This document shows, one piece after another, positions 63,761 through 64,000 of a stretch of DNA of 64,000 nt (its first letter is position 1; each line of letters starts with the position of its first letter). The stretch covers positions 1 through 64,000 of the forward strand of contig NZ_JAYRCK010000012.1 of assembly GCF_036409475.1 (NCBI RefSeq), read 5' to 3'. The translations under genes and the position numbers were made by a program. Under the pieces are notes generated by a model. That model was given only the letters and a program-made list of their open reading frames with translations, had not been told where the DNA came from and did not search any database. The stretch is from Scandinavium sp036409475. Its GTDB lineage: Bacteria; Pseudomonadota; Gammaproteobacteria; Enterobacterales; Enterobacteriaceae.

Positions 63761-64000
63761 TCAATCCAATCCGTGGGCAACCACACCGGCAGCGGACAGC
63801 GCTGCACAATCGGCTGACGCATGGGGAACGCCTGCGCCAGCGCCGACAGAGGGCGGCGGTGCTGACTGGCTGCACAGCGCACCCGCGCCACAGGCTGAAC
63901 ATTTCAACATTATGGACCCGTTCCATAAAACGCTGATCCCCCTCGATAACTGGGTGACCCACGGTATCGACTGGATCGTCAGCAACTTCCGCCCGGTCTT
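63753..64000 (+). CDS. proW: ProW, glycine betaine/proline importer permease (cut by window end)
   Basis: Only the first 82 codons are present. They give the long, acidic, proline- and alanine-rich N-terminal tail of ProW (MADQSNPWATTPAADSA, then APQAEHFNIMDPFHKTLIP) up to the stretch before the first membrane segment (WVTHGIDWIVSNFRPV). The gene continues beyond the window, and proX should follow. Confidence 0.93.
   Translation, partial: MADQSNPWATTPAADSAAQSADAWGTPAPAPTEGGGADWLHSAPAPQAEHFNIMDPFHKTLIPLDNWVTHGIDWIVSNFRPV

Overview
The window comes from the chromosome of a member of the Enterobacteriaceae (genus not determined). The right end holds a core block in the order known from Escherichia coli and relatives: yqaE, stpA, an alaE remnant, ygaC, ygaM, nrdHIEF, proV and the start of proW. 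A MocR-type regulator and an AhpD-like gene sit between ygaM and nrdH. Everything to the left, about 54 kb, is accessory material: catabolic islands, transporters, IS scars and gene remnants.

Layout. 1-4.5 kb: an IS200 element, two gene remnants, a small zinc-ribbon membrane protein, an unrecognised AT-rich 556-residue protein, an IS3-family transposase relic and two divergent small HTH regulators. 4.8-7.4 kb: a cystathionine beta-lyase-like PLP enzyme with an NhaC-family permease. 7.6-9.7 kb: a large exported metallophosphoesterase. 10-16.6 kb (minus): a PTS operon with EIIB, EIIC, a GH38 alpha-mannosidase and an HPr-EI-EIIA fusion, preceded by a terminator-like hairpin. 17.2-17.5 kb: IS debris. 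17.7-23.2 kb: a glucose-family PTS IICB, a cupin-type phosphoglucose isomerase, 6-phospho-3-hexuloisomerase and 3-hexulose-6-phosphate synthase in one minus-strand operon, divergent from an SgrR-like regulator. On paper this moves a PTS sugar to ribulose-5-phosphate plus formaldehyde. A decayed, internally deleted second copy of the last two genes lies at 24.7-24.95 kb, beyond an MFS transporter.

25-38.9 kb looks like an erythritol catabolic locus of the Brucella/Rhizobium type: a DeoR regulator, a ribose-type ABC importer with a DUF2291 protein, then divergently eryA, eryB, eryC, a wrecked type-II lumazine synthase (ribH2-like) relic and eryD, followed by a second SorC-family regulator, a TPI homologue (eryH role) and an RpiB homologue (eryI role). 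Together they would import the tetritol, phosphorylate and oxidise it, and isomerise the tetrulose phosphate to D-erythrose-4-phosphate. A tandem ~110-bp structured repeat with hairpins sits between the importer and the DeoR gene.

39-53.6 kb: a Fur-box-preceded ferric-iron importer (sfuABC), a WbuC-like cupin, a CitA/DcuS-type two-component system, a chromosomal type-A chloramphenicol acetyltransferase gene, a GGDEF-EAL protein carrying a ten-unit hexanucleotide repeat inside its coding sequence, a periplasmic SUOX-fold protein, and a second Fbp/Afu-type ABC importer with a REP element between its first two genes. 53.6-64 kb is mainly the conserved core block.

No rRNA, tRNA or CRISPR array was seen. 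All functions are inferred by reading motifs; no database search was run.
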